Shown: piece by piece, positions 20,229-29,854 of the stretch | Numbering within the stretch: position 1 is the first letter of the stretch | How the letters are laid out: every line of letters starts with the position of its first letter | Position numbers and translations under genes: made by a program | Notes under the pieces: generated by a model | Told to the model about the DNA's origin: nothing | The model's input: only the letters and a program-made list of their open reading frames with translations | Database searches by the model: none | Origin: Castellaniella sp. | Lineage (GTDB): Bacteria > Pseudomonadota > Gammaproteobacteria > Burkholderiales > Burkholderiaceae_B | DNA length: 64,000 bases | Reading direction: 5' to 3' | Assembly (NCBI RefSeq): GCF_004321985.1 | Contig: NZ_SCQN01000046.1 | Location: 186,001 to 250,000, forward strand

Positions 20229-20672
20229 ATGAGCGATCTTTACTTCGGGACCGACCTTTTCAGCCAGTTGGACCGTCTGCAACAGCAGATGGCGGGTCTC
20301 TTCGGCGGTTTCCCTTCCAGCATCCGTTCTGGGCGCTTCGGCGCTTTCCCACAGATCAACATCGGCTCGACCGACGACTCTATCGAGATCATCGCGTTCG
20401 TGCCGGGTGTTGATCCGGCGAAGATCGATGTGTCGATTGACAAGGGGCTCCTGAGCATCAGCGGCGAGCGCGAGAGCGCACAGCCGGAAGCGTCTGGCGA
20501 CGACTCACGCACTTACGCACAGGAGCGGTTCGTCGGCGCTTTCCGTCGCGCCATTGAACTGCCGCAGCACGCGGACCCCGATAAGGTCACGGCGCGGTAC
20601 ACCAATGGCTGTCTGACCGTGAGTATCGGTAAGCGGGAGACGTCCAAGCCGCGATCCGTCACTGTTCAGTGA
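20229..20672 (+). CDS. Hsp20/alpha-crystallin small heat shock protein
   Basis: MSDLYFGTDLFSQLDRLQQQMAGLFGG...; alpha-crystallin domain; RAIELPQHADPDKVTARYTNGCLTVSIGKRE. Confidence 0.95.
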   Translation: MSDLYFGTDLFSQLDRLQQQMAGLFGGFPSSIRSGRFGAFPQINIGSTDDSIEIIAFVPGVDPAKIDVSIDKGLLSISGERESAQPEASGDDSRTYAQERFVGAFRRAIELPQHADPDKVTARYTNGCLTVSIGKRETSKPRSVTVQ

Positions 20673-20700
20673 AACCCGTTGCAGAATTGAGGAGGACATC

Positions 20701-21108
20701 ATGAACGACACCACGGAACTTGTCAGGAAAGATGAAACGGTGGTGGCCCACCGCGAATACGACCAGTCGCAGCGCCGGGTCACGCTAACACCGCCCGTGG
20801 ATATCTTCGAGAATAGCCAGGGCGTCACTCTGTGGGCGGATTTGCCTGGCGTGACAAAGGATCGGCTCGATTTGAAGATACACGATGGCAACCTGTATAT
20901 CGAGGCGGAGGCGGTGGTGCCCATGCCAGCGGGGTTGCGCCTGCAGCACGCGGAGATCCGCCGGCCTAACTTCACACGGGCCTTTTCTCTGGGGGCTGAA
21001 TTCGACGTATCGAAGATTGACGCAAACCTGAAGGACGGTGTGCTGAAACTGACAATACCGCGTCGCGACGAAGCCCGGCCACGCCGGATCGAAGTGCGGA
21101 CGGACTGA
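20701..21108 (+). CDS. Hsp20/alpha-crystallin small heat shock protein
   Basis: PPVDIFENSQGVTLWADLPGVTKDRLDLKIHDGNLYIEAE...; FDVSKIDANLKDGVLKLTIPRRDEARPRRIEV. Confidence 0.95.
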   Translation: MNDTTELVRKDETVVAHREYDQSQRRVTLTPPVDIFENSQGVTLWADLPGVTKDRLDLKIHDGNLYIEAEAVVPMPAGLRLQHAEIRRPNFTRAFSLGAEFDVSKIDANLKDGVLKLTIPRRDEARPRRIEVRTD

Positions 21109-21282
21109 AGTCAGCAGAAGGGCAGCAACGGCGGTAGGAAAACCGGATGGCGGCCGTCCAGCCGCCCCCTTCCGACTGCGGATGTCCGGCCGTCGGGCGT
21201 CTACAGGGGTGCTGACGCGGATAGTTGGTCAGCGTACTGACAGGATCCGGTTCTCCTGCCAGACCTCTTAGAGGAGGATACG

Positions 21283-21846
21283 ATGAACACCGGTCCAAGA
21301 AAGTGGAACCCTTTCAAATTCCTTCGTGGGGCAGCCGGCAAGTCCGGTGGGAATGGTCCTGAAAGTCCGCCGGAGAGTGAACAGTGGCGTGCTCCAGTGC
21401 CTGATATCTCGCGGCTGTTCTCTGGCGAATCGTGGCATGCACTGGAGGAGTTCTTCCGTGACCCGTTCGCGGGCCGTGGTGCAATCGAACGATGGTTTGG
21501 TGATTTCAGCTCGTCACGCTTCCAGCCGCACATTGACGTGGTCGACGAGGGCAAGATACTACGCGTGACCGCCGAACTGCCCGGGATGGAGTGTGACGAC
21601 CTGAATGTGAGCGTCGAGGATGGGGCGATCGTGCTGCGCGGTGAGAAAAAGCAGGATGTGCGCAGTGGAGAAGACGGCTGCTACCGGCTGGAGCGTGCCC
21701 ATGGAAGCTTCACGCGTACGATCCCTATGCCAGAAAATGCCGACCCCGATCACGCCCTGGCGAAATTTGACAACGGTGTGCTCACGTTGACTGTGCCGAA
21801 ATCGGAGCCGGAGCGGTCCGCGAGCCGGACGATCGATATCGGCTAG
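21283..21846 (+). CDS. Hsp20/alpha-crystallin small heat shock protein
   Basis: FQPHIDVVDEGKILRVTAELPGMECDDLNVSVEDGAIVLRGEKKQ... HALAKFDNGVLTLTVPKSE. Confidence 0.94.
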   Translation: MNTGPRKWNPFKFLRGAAGKSGGNGPESPPESEQWRAPVPDISRLFSGESWHALEEFFRDPFAGRGAIERWFGDFSSSRFQPHIDVVDEGKILRVTAELPGMECDDLNVSVEDGAIVLRGEKKQDVRSGEDGCYRLERAHGSFTRTIPMPENADPDHALAKFDNGVLTLTVPKSEPERSASRTIDIG

Positions 21847-21941
21847 GGTGAGCGGGTAAGAGGTGCCTTGGTTCCAGGCGGATATCGGGTGAGGCGGGCC
21901 GTTGACCCCGCTGGTAGAACAGCGGGGTGCCTGCGGTTATC

Positions 21942-22706
21942 ATGGCGCATCCATATCTGGGGGTCGAGGTGGCGCCATTCCTGTTTTTGTTGCGTGCAGT
22001 ATTCGTTACTGTCTGGATTCTGCTGGGGCTGCTGACCGAGCTGCTGGTGTTTCCGTTGCTGAGCCGCAAGCGCAGGCGTGACGTGATGAGCGGGTGGTCG
22101 CGCGGCCTCATGGCCATGTGCGGCGTGCGGGTCCGTGTGCTGGGCGACCCGCTGTTGAACGGCCCGGTGCTATGGGTCGCCAACCATGTGTCGTGGGTGG
22201 ACATCTTTGTGTTCAATCGGGTCCGCACCACCTCCTTCGTTGCCAAGAGCGATATCCGGCGCTGGCCTGTCATCGGGTTGCTGGTGGCCTGGGCAGGGAC
22301 CCTCTTCATCGACCGCGGTCAACGTCAGGCCGTGCGTGAGGCTAGCGGCCAGATGCAGGACTGTTTTGCATACGGTGATGCTGTGGGGCTGTTCCCCGAA
22401 GGCACCACGACCGACGGGCTGGATGTGCTGCCTTTCCACTCTGGGCTGTTCGACGCGGCGGTACAGTCCCAGGTATCCGTGCAACCAGTTGCCCTGCGCT
22501 TTCTGCGGCGCGGCCGGCGCGCACCCGAACTCGCCTTTGTCGGCGAACAGACACTGGTGGCCAATCTGTGGTTCTTGCTGGGCGCCTGGGGTGTCTGCGT
22601 GGAGTGCGAGTTTCTCCCGATCCTGCCGGTGACCGCACAGACCAACCGCAGCGAACTGGCGCATCGTGCGCGGGCTGTCATCCGCCAGGCCCTGATCGCG
22701 CAGTAG
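21942..22706 (+). CDS. Lysophospholipid acyltransferase (PlsC-like)
   Basis: WVANHVSWVDIFVF (NHxxxxD) and LFPEGTTTDG motifs; ORF opens at 21927. Confidence 0.9.
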   Translation: MAHPYLGVEVAPFLFLLRAVFVTVWILLGLLTELLVFPLLSRKRRRDVMSGWSRGLMAMCGVRVRVLGDPLLNGPVLWVANHVSWVDIFVFNRVRTTSFVAKSDIRRWPVIGLLVAWAGTLFIDRGQRQAVREASGQMQDCFAYGDAVGLFPEGTTTDGLDVLPFHSGLFDAAVQSQVSVQPVALRFLRRGRRAPELAFVGEQTLVANLWFLLGAWGVCVECEFLPILPVTAQTNRSELAHRARAVIRQALIAQ

Positions 22707-22712
22707 ACTGGG

Positions 22713-23537
22713 TCAGCGGCAGCCAGTACAGTCTTGCTGCACGATGTGGTGGTCGCGCAGCCTCAGGGCGGTGAGCTGGCGGCCCCAGACGCACCCGGTG
22801 TCCAGACAGATAGTGTCGACACCGATGTTCAGACCCAGCGCGGACCAGTGCCCGAATATCACCGGGATGCTACGGTCGCGCCGTGCCGGCAATTCGAACC
22901 AGGGCACGAGCCCAGCCGGAGCGTCGGCGAGTTCCCCTTTGTAATGAAGCTCCATGCTGCCGTCGTCAGCGTGGCAGACCCGCATGCGGGTCAGTGCGTT
23001 GACGATCACCCGCATGCGTGCGGGGCCCCGCAAAGCGTCGTCCCAGATCAGCGGTTCCTCGCCGTACAGGTCGTTCATGGCGTTGCGCCAGTCGGGCCCC
23101 CGCAGGGCCGACTGGATTTCGCCCGCGAGCGCCTCTGCTTGCTCCAGTGTCCAGACGGGCAGGATGCCTGCGTGCACCATGACGTGACCTCGGTCCCGGA
23201 TCAGTAATGGCAGTCTCCGGATCCAGTCCAGCAACTCAGCTGCGTCGGGTGCGTTCAGGATGTCGTCCAACGTATCCGACTTGCCCTGCTTGCGTACCCC
23301 CGCTGCGACGGCCAGCAGGTGCAGGTCGTGGTTGCCGAGGATCGCACGGGCGCGCTCGCCCAGGCCCTTGATCAGGCGAAGGGCCCCCAGCGAATCGGGG
23401 CCCCGGTTGACGAGGTCACCGGCAAACCAGAGCTCGGTGTCGGGAGCGGAAAGCTCCGGGTGATCGAGCAGGGCGTGCAGCGGTGCCGCGCAGCCCTGCA
23501 CATCGCCGATCACCCACACATCGCGAGGCGGTCTCAT
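22713..23537 (-). CDS. apaH: Symmetrical bis(5'-nucleosyl)-tetraphosphatase
   Basis: WVIGDVQGCAAPLHALL, FAGDLVNRGPDSLGALR, GNHDLHLLAVAAG phosphoesterase motifs. Confidence 0.95.
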   Translation of the reverse strand: MRPPRDVWVIGDVQGCAAPLHALLDHPELSAPDTELWFAGDLVNRGPDSLGALRLIKGLGERARAILGNHDLHLLAVAAGVRKQGKSDTLDDILNAPDAAELLDWIRRLPLLIRDRGHVMVHAGILPVWTLEQAEALAGEIQSALRGPDWRNAMNDLYGEEPLIWDDALRGPARMRVIVNALTRMRVCHADDGSMELHYKGELADAPAGLVPWFELPARRDRSIPVIFGHWSALGLNIGVDTICLDTGCVWGRQLTALRLRDHHIVQQDCTGCR

Positions 23538-24709
23538 GAGGTGCTGTGTTCCAGACGGCGCTGGCGCAGCCAAAGCGAGAGGTGATGGCGCCGCTCCATT
23601 CCGAGCAGCGCCAGCAGGGCCAGCACCAGCCCCGCCAGGCTGGGCACCAGGGCTGTGGCCCACGGTGGCCAGTTGCCCAGCATGCCGGCGTTCAGCGCCA
23701 GTTGGTTGAGCATGAAGAAGCCCACACCCAGGATGATACCGAGGAATACTTTGGGCCCGATGCCGCCGCGCCGCGTCTGCATGAAGCCTATGGGCGCCGC
23801 GATGGTCATCATGACCAGCAGCGTGAAGGGGTAGGCGATCTTGCGCCACAGGGCGACTTCCTGACGGTCCGTCTGTAGATGGTTCGCCTTGAGGTAGTGG
23901 ATATAGTCCAGCAGGTCGGCGATCGACATGCGCTCTGGCGTGAGGATGCGGGCGATCAGGCGCTCGGGCGTGAGCGTGGTCCGGATGGATCGGTCGGGGA
24001 GGTGAAGCACGTTTGCGATCGGGGCCTTGGGGACGCGGGCGTCGGCCAGCGCACTCGTGGGTTCCGGCTGGATGCGGGTTTCGGTCAGATCGTGCAGGTC
24101 CAGCCGGCCTTGCGAGAATTGGCCGGTCTTGGCCTGCGTGTAGCTGCGCAACGTATCGTCGCGGTTGAATTCGTACAGGGTGATGCCCGCGACGTGTCCT
24201 TGGCCGTTCAAGGTATGGATGTTGATGATGCGGTCGCCGCCTTCGGCGTCTGATTCTTTGAACCAGTAACCGCTGCTCAGGCGCCCGCCGTCCGTGCGCC
24301 CCATTAGTGCCAGGCGGGATTCGCTGCCCTGCAGCTCCGCAGCGGGCGTGATGTATTCGGACAAGATGTAGGCGCCAGCGACCAGTGGGAGCGTGATCAG
24401 CCATAGCGTGGCCAGCAGTCGCAGGCCACTCACCCCGGAAGCCCTGAGAATGGTGAGCTCGTGGCGCTGGGCCAACCCGGCGAGTGCCAGCACGGCGCCG
24501 ATCAGCAGGCCGATGGGCAGCAGTTCATACAGATGGCTGGGCAGATCGAGCGCCTGCAGGTAGAACAGGTTCAGCAGCGTCAGACGCCGGCCCACCTGGT
24601 CCAACCCTTCGATGAGTGAGAAGAACATGAACAGCCCGACCAGAGCGACCAGAATGATCGCTGTCGAGCGGTAGATTTCGCGGGCGATGTAGCGTCGGGC
24701 CGTGCGCAT
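23534..24709 (-). CDS. lptG: LPS export ABC transporter permease LptG
   Basis: MRTARRYIAREIYRSTAIILVALVGLFMFFSLIEGLDQVG; YjgP/YjgQ family. Confidence 0.88.
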   Translation of the reverse strand: MRTARRYIAREIYRSTAIILVALVGLFMFFSLIEGLDQVGRRLTLLNLFYLQALDLPSHLYELLPIGLLIGAVLALAGLAQRHELTILRASGVSGLRLLATLWLITLPLVAGAYILSEYITPAAELQGSESRLALMGRTDGGRLSSGYWFKESDAEGGDRIINIHTLNGQGHVAGITLYEFNRDDTLRSYTQAKTGQFSQGRLDLHDLTETRIQPEPTSALADARVPKAPIANVLHLPDRSIRTTLTPERLIARILTPERMSIADLLDYIHYLKANHLQTDRQEVALWRKIAYPFTLLVMMTIAAPIGFMQTRRGGIGPKVFLGIILGVGFFMLNQLALNAGMLGNWPPWATALVPSLAGLVLALLALLGMERRHHLSLWLRQRRLEHSTS

Positions 24710-24778
24710 GGCAGGTGGGTCGGTGAAAGTCTCAATATAGTAACGCGATCGCCTGTTCCGCCTGGTTCCAGTCAGCGG

Positions 24779-25486
24779 TCATGGCACCTCGACCAGCGGC
24801 ATGCGGGCTTGCACGGTGGCTGCATGGCTGCGCAACCGAGTGGTTTGGCCATGGCGGTCGTAATACGCCGGGTTGGGCAGCATCGCGGCCAGCAGCGATG
24901 CCTGGGAACTGGTGAGTTGTGCCGCGCTCGTGTGGAACCACCGCTGCGCCGCAGCCTGGGCGCCGAACGTCGCCTCGCCCCACTGGGCGACGTTCAGGTA
25001 GAGCTCCAGGATGCGCCGCTTGTCCATCACGGCTTCTATCATGTAGGTCAGGATCAGTTCCTGACCCTTGCGCACGTAGTTGCGCGAATTCGACAGGAAC
25101 AGGTTTTTGGCAAGCTGCTGGGTGATGGTCGATCCGCCGCGCCGGCGCGAGCGGCCCAGATCTTCTTGTCGTTCGTTGTAGTGCCAGGCCTTGCGGATCG
25201 CATCCCATTCGACGCCGTCGTGTTCGACGAAGCCCGAATCTTCGGCGGCGATCACGGCCCGTTTCAGCGACGGGCTGATCCGCGCATAGGGTACCCATCG
25301 ATAGCTCAACGTTGCCCTCGGGTTATCGCTGCGCAGCATATCCAGGGTTTCCTGCATCACCGCCGTGTCGGCCGGGTTACGGTACTTGTACCAGACCACC
25401 ATCCCGAAGAGGCCCGCCTCGTATAGGAAGGCCAAGCACAGCACAGCCATCAGCAGCCACCTGGCCCAGTGGCTCCTGTGCCTCAT
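24779..25486 (-). CDS. mtgA: Monofunctional biosynthetic peptidoglycan transglycosylase
   Basis: RAVIAAEDSGFVEHDGVEWDAIRKAW and GGSTITQQLAKNLFLS GT51 motifs. Confidence 0.95.
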   Translation of the reverse strand: MRHRSHWARWLLMAVLCLAFLYEAGLFGMVVWYKYRNPADTAVMQETLDMLRSDNPRATLSYRWVPYARISPSLKRAVIAAEDSGFVEHDGVEWDAIRKAWHYNERQEDLGRSRRRGGSTITQQLAKNLFLSNSRNYVRKGQELILTYMIEAVMDKRRILELYLNVAQWGEATFGAQAAAQRWFHTSAAQLTSSQASLLAAMLPNPAYYDRHGQTTRLRSHAATVQARMPLVEVP

Positions 25487-26361
25487 GGGGTGTTGGTATC
25501 CAGGCCTGCACGCGTGAAGTGCCAGGTGCGGGTAATGGCCAGGATGTCTGTTTTTGCGGCTAGTGCTGCCGGCAGGGGGTCAAACGGCGCGGCCAGTTCC
25601 ACGATGCGACGGGCGGCGCTGTTCAGGATGGCCTGGTCGGACGGCCGGTCGAAGGTGATATGGTCAAGCTGTCCGTCGCGGCGGATGTAGACGGTGAGCT
25701 GCAGGTCGCCGTAGATTTTGCCGCGGGCTTCAGGCGGGTAGTGCTCGGTGCCGATCAGTTCGATGCGCTTGCGCCAGGCCTCGACGTACTGGGCATAGTC
25801 CACCGCCATCGTCGCCGGCCCCACAAAGGTCTGCCGGGGCTGAGCGTTGTAGCGTTCGATGCGGTCCTTCAGCGCCGCGATGCGGGCACTCAGCACCATG
25901 CTGTCCTGTTGGCGGTCGTCTTCACCCGGGTCACGGCTCTGTCCCAGGATCTGTGGGGTCTGGTGCGCCTGGGCGACCTGGTCATGGGCTTCAAGCTGGG
26001 TGAGCAGGCGCTTCTGTTCGGCCTCCAGTTCGGCCTGGCGTCTGCGCAGCGCTTCCAACACCACTTCGTCAGGGCTGTTTTCGACCGTGCGCGGTAGTGG
26101 GGACGCTGCCAGCCCCTGGGGTTCGTTGCCGCCGCCGTTGAGCGACTGCTGTGCCAGCGCCTGGGGCCGCAGCGGCGGTGTTTCACTGCGGCTGTTGACC
26201 AGCGTAATTTCCAGTGTGGAGACTTGTGGCGCGGGCCGGACTGCGAACCCGTGCCAGAGCAGCAGCAGGGCATGGATGGCGAGCGACAGCAGCAGGGCGG
26301 TTGCCATCCGGCTGCGGCCTTCGTGTCGACGTTCCAGCAGTTGCAGTGACAGGGTGCTCAT
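25483..26361 (-). CDS. TonB C-terminal domain / energy transducer protein
   Basis: N-terminal TM followed by a coiled region and C-terminal ...PPEARGKIYGDLQLTVYIRRDGQLDHI... Confidence 0.8.
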   Translation of the reverse strand: MSTLSLQLLERRHEGRSRMATALLLSLAIHALLLLWHGFAVRPAPQVSTLEITLVNSRSETPPLRPQALAQQSLNGGGNEPQGLAASPLPRTVENSPDEVVLEALRRRQAELEAEQKRLLTQLEAHDQVAQAHQTPQILGQSRDPGEDDRQQDSMVLSARIAALKDRIERYNAQPRQTFVGPATMAVDYAQYVEAWRKRIELIGTEHYPPEARGKIYGDLQLTVYIRRDGQLDHITFDRPSDQAILNSAARRIVELAAPFDPLPAALAAKTDILAITRTWHFTRAGLDTNTP

Positions 26362-26382
26362 GGCGGCGGTTGCGTGCGCGGG

Positions 26383-28263
26383 CTAGGCGGCTTCGTGCAG
26401 GCGGCATTCGATGTCCAGACCCAGATCATCGTAGCCCAGAATGTCCAGCACAATTGCTTCTCCCCGCTCCATGGCTGGCAGACCGTTGATGCGTGTGACG
26501 AACGGTGCGCAGGACAGGCGCACCAGGTTGTCGCGCAGCACATAGGCGCCGACTTCCTTGATGCGCTGTTGCTGGAGCCAGCGGATGCACCAGTAGCGTT
26601 CCATGGAGGACTGGAAATCGCCCCACAGCGCATACTGTGTGTCGAAGGCGCTGACGATCGCGTAGAGATCCGCGTCCTTGGGTTTGAAGGGCGCAACCAG
26701 CCGAGCCGATACCCCGTGTTCGGCGGCGGCCAGGATCTGCCCCTGGTTGATCAGGTCCACATAGCGGCGCAACGGCGAAGTCGACCAGACGTACTGCGGC
26801 ACGGCGATTGACTCGTGTGGCAGCGGCTGGGTGGACATGCGCGTGCGGCCCATCTGCTGAGACCGGAAGATGCCGGGGACGCCATGCCGGGCCAGCAACG
26901 CTGCCCACTGGCTGTTGGCCAGGATCATGTATTCCGCCACCAGCCGCTCCAGCGGGGCATTGCGCTGGCGCTGGATCAGGCGGATCCGGGAGTTTGGATC
27001 ATCGGCTGGCCCTTCCAGTTCAAAGCTGTATTCCACCCGGTCATTGTTTTCAGGCTTGCCTCGCACCCGGTCGCGGGCTGCCCCGAGTTTCAGGGCAAAG
27101 TGCCACAGCGGACGCAGCCAATGCGCGTAGGGGACATCAGCTTGTGGATCGTTCAGTGCGGCTTCTGTGATCTGATCGCCCAAAAGGTCGTGGCGCAGAT
27201 TCTGGCGGATGCGGATGCGTTCCAGCCGGGTTTCCGTGCCCAGGATCTCGCCGTCTTCGAGCCGCCCGGTGACATACAGCGACAGGGTGGGGCGCCATTG
27301 CGCCTGGTCCAGCGAAAAGGCGGCGATCAGTTCATGCGGCAGCATGGGGATCTTCTCCCCTGGCATGTACACCGTAGACATCCGGCTGCGCGCCATCTCG
27401 TCGAATTCGCTGCCGCGCGTGATGGCCAGGGCGGGGACTGCGATGTGAATGCCCACGCGGACCGTGGCGTCATCCAGCTGCGTGATGGACAGTGCATCGT
27501 CGATCTCGGTGGTACTGGAGTCGTCCACCGAGTAGGCCTCCGCGTCGCATTGCGGCAGGTCGGCGCCCCAGTCCTGGGCGGCGACTGGTGGCCAGTCAGT
27601 TCCTTTGGGAAAGTTCGATGAGAGGAAGCGTTCGCGCATCATGGCCAGTGGGTGGGGCCAGACGCCGAGCGACAACAGCAGCTTTTCGGCGGTGGTGTTC
27701 AGCTGCTGCAAGGCGGCATCAAACGCCTTCCATTCCATTGAGTTCTTGTCGGGCTTGTCCAGGAATGAGCGTGCCACGTCCTGCAGCGCCGGTGGCAGGC
27801 GGCCGGCTATCAGATCGTCGGTCCACTGCTGCTGGCGTTGTGCCTGCAGCCGTTTCTTTTCGATGGCCGCGAGCGCCGCCTGCAGGATGTCGGGCGGCGC
27901 CGGACGGTAGAGACCGCGTCCGCGGCGGTGGAAGTGGGCGGGCGCGGCCGACAGGCACAGGATGATCGCCGTCTTCTCGACAGCCGTCGGAGGATGGCCA
28001 AAGTAGTCCTCGGCCAGCGACGAGGCCTCGAATTCTTGCTGAGGCGCGCATTCCCAAAGGAATCCCGCGTCCAGATTCGTTGCCAGTGCTTCGGCCGAAG
28101 GCATCAGGGTTTCGGCTTTCGGCTCTTCGAACGTGAACAGCACGGTGTTGCGCTTGATTTTGCTGCGCTTGCCGCTGGCGGACTCCACTTGCAGTGAGGT
28201 ATCCGATTCCGAGAACAGGGTTTCCGCCTTCAGTTTGCCGGCGTCTTCGTAGAGAACGTACAT
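26383..28263 (-). CDS. RNB-domain (RNase II/R-like) exoribonuclease
   Basis: AYSVDDSSTTEIDDALSITQLDDATVRVGIHIAVPALAI RNB catalytic motif. Confidence 0.92.
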   Translation of the reverse strand: MYVLYEDAGKLKAETLFSESDTSLQVESASGKRSKIKRNTVLFTFEEPKAETLMPSAEALATNLDAGFLWECAPQQEFEASSLAEDYFGHPPTAVEKTAIILCLSAAPAHFHRRGRGLYRPAPPDILQAALAAIEKKRLQAQRQQQWTDDLIAGRLPPALQDVARSFLDKPDKNSMEWKAFDAALQQLNTTAEKLLLSLGVWPHPLAMMRERFLSSNFPKGTDWPPVAAQDWGADLPQCDAEAYSVDDSSTTEIDDALSITQLDDATVRVGIHIAVPALAITRGSEFDEMARSRMSTVYMPGEKIPMLPHELIAAFSLDQAQWRPTLSLYVTGRLEDGEILGTETRLERIRIRQNLRHDLLGDQITEAALNDPQADVPYAHWLRPLWHFALKLGAARDRVRGKPENNDRVEYSFELEGPADDPNSRIRLIQRQRNAPLERLVAEYMILANSQWAALLARHGVPGIFRSQQMGRTRMSTQPLPHESIAVPQYVWSTSPLRRYVDLINQGQILAAAEHGVSARLVAPFKPKDADLYAIVSAFDTQYALWGDFQSSMERYWCIRWLQQQRIKEVGAYVLRDNLVRLSCAPFVTRINGLPAMERGEAIVLDILGYDDLGLDIECRLHEAA

Positions 28264-28276
28264 GGAGATCCGAATT

Positions 28277-29668
28277 TCAGTGAGGGTCCTGAAGCGTGCG
28301 ATGCGCCAGGCCGTCGAGCAGTTTCTGGTGGATGCCGCCGAAGCTGCCGTTGCTCATGACTAGAATGTGGTCACCGGGTCGCGCGGCCGCACAGACGGCG
28401 CGAACCAGCGCTTGCAGATCCGACCCCGCCCACAGGCGGTCGCCCAGCGGCGCCAGGACTTGCCGGGGGTCCCAGCCAAGCGCTTGCTTGCCCTCGGTGG
28501 TGCCATAACAGAATACTCGGTCGGCACCCGCCAGTGACGCGGGCAGCAGCGCCGCCATGGTCCCCAGTTTCATGGTGTTGGATCGAGGTTCGATCACGGC
28601 AAGGATACGGGCCTCGTGGCCTACCCGGTGGCGCAAGCCGTCCAGCGTGGTGGCAATGGCGGTGGGGTGGTGGGCGAAGTCGTCGTAAACGGCGATGTGG
28701 TCGACTTCTCCGCGCAGCTCCAGCCGGCGGCGGACGCCTTGAAAAGCGTTCAGCGCACGGATCCCCTCTGTGGGTGCGATGCCGGCATCTTGTGCGGCGG
28801 CGAGCGCGGCAAGCGCATTCATCTGGTTGTGAGCGCCCGACAGGGACCAGTCCAGTGTGCCCTGGAGCCGGTCCTCTTGGAGGATCCGGCAGCGCTGACC
28901 GTTGTCGGTTTCCGGCTCGGCCCGCCATTGGCCGCTCGCGCCGAAGGTCTGGACGTGGCTCCAGCAGCCTCGCGAAAGCACCCGGTCCAGCGCGTCGCTC
29001 GCGGCCGGGCGGATGATGCAGCCGGTCTGGGGGATGGTCCGCACCAGATGATGGAACTGCGTTTCGATGGCGGCCAGATCCGGAAAGATGTCGGCGTGGT
29101 CGAACTCCAGATTGTTCAATATGGCTGTGCGTGGGCGGTAGTGTATGAACTTCGAGCGTTTGTCGAAGAAGGCGGTGTCGTATTCGTCAGCCTCGATGAC
29201 GAAGGTCCGGCGGGTAGCGTCGAACCGGGCCGAGACCTGCAGGTCGGGCGCCACACCGCCAATCAGGAAGTTTGCGGGCTGACCTGCATGCTCGAAGATC
29301 CAGGCCAGCATGGAACTGGTGGTCGTCTTGCCGTGGGTGCCGGCTACCGCGAGCACATGCTGGCCCTGCAGCACATGGTCGGCCAGCCACTGTGGCCCCG
29401 AGGTGTACGGCAGACCACGATCCAGGATGGCCTCCATCAGCGGGTTGCCCCGGCTGACCACATTGCCCACGACGTACAGGTCTGCCTTCAGCCCGATCTG
29501 GTCGGCGTCGAAGCCTTCGACGAGCGCGATCCCCTGCTCCCGCAGTTGTGTGCTCATGGGCGGGTAGACCCCCGCATCGCATCCGGTGACGGTGTGGCCC
29601 GCCGAGCGCGCGATCAGGGCCAGGCCGCCCATGAACGTGCCGCAGATTCCCAGTATGTGTATGTGCAT
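28277..29668 (-). CDS. mpl: UDP-N-acetylmuramate:L-alanyl-gamma-D-glutamyl-meso-diaminopimelate ligase
   Basis: MHIHILGICGTFMGGLALIARSAGHTVTGCDAGVYPPMSTQL; AVAGTHGKTTTSSMLAWIFE; long upstream extension of the ORF rejected. Confidence 0.95.
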   Translation of the reverse strand: MHIHILGICGTFMGGLALIARSAGHTVTGCDAGVYPPMSTQLREQGIALVEGFDADQIGLKADLYVVGNVVSRGNPLMEAILDRGLPYTSGPQWLADHVLQGQHVLAVAGTHGKTTTSSMLAWIFEHAGQPANFLIGGVAPDLQVSARFDATRRTFVIEADEYDTAFFDKRSKFIHYRPRTAILNNLEFDHADIFPDLAAIETQFHHLVRTIPQTGCIIRPAASDALDRVLSRGCWSHVQTFGASGQWRAEPETDNGQRCRILQEDRLQGTLDWSLSGAHNQMNALAALAAAQDAGIAPTEGIRALNAFQGVRRRLELRGEVDHIAVYDDFAHHPTAIATTLDGLRHRVGHEARILAVIEPRSNTMKLGTMAALLPASLAGADRVFCYGTTEGKQALGWDPRQVLAPLGDRLWAGSDLQALVRAVCAAARPGDHILVMSNGSFGGIHQKLLDGLAHRTLQDPH

Positions 29669-29854
29669 CGCAACCTCCGGTGCGTATTGTAGGGCCCACG
29701 GGTTTGCCGACGCGGATTCGCAGCCTCGGCCGATAGCATCGACCGTTCGTAGGGTGCTCGTTCGCGGTTTGACGCGGGCCCCTCTCAGCAGGTAGTCTGC
29801 CCGATGGGGTGCTAGCAGCGGAGGTGCCGCTGGAACGACCTCGAAGGTGACAGG

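Noticed and set aside
22713-24404. 563-aa ORF as one protein
   Set aside because: Only the C-terminal part from 23537 down is ApaH; upstream part is the wrong frame of lptG
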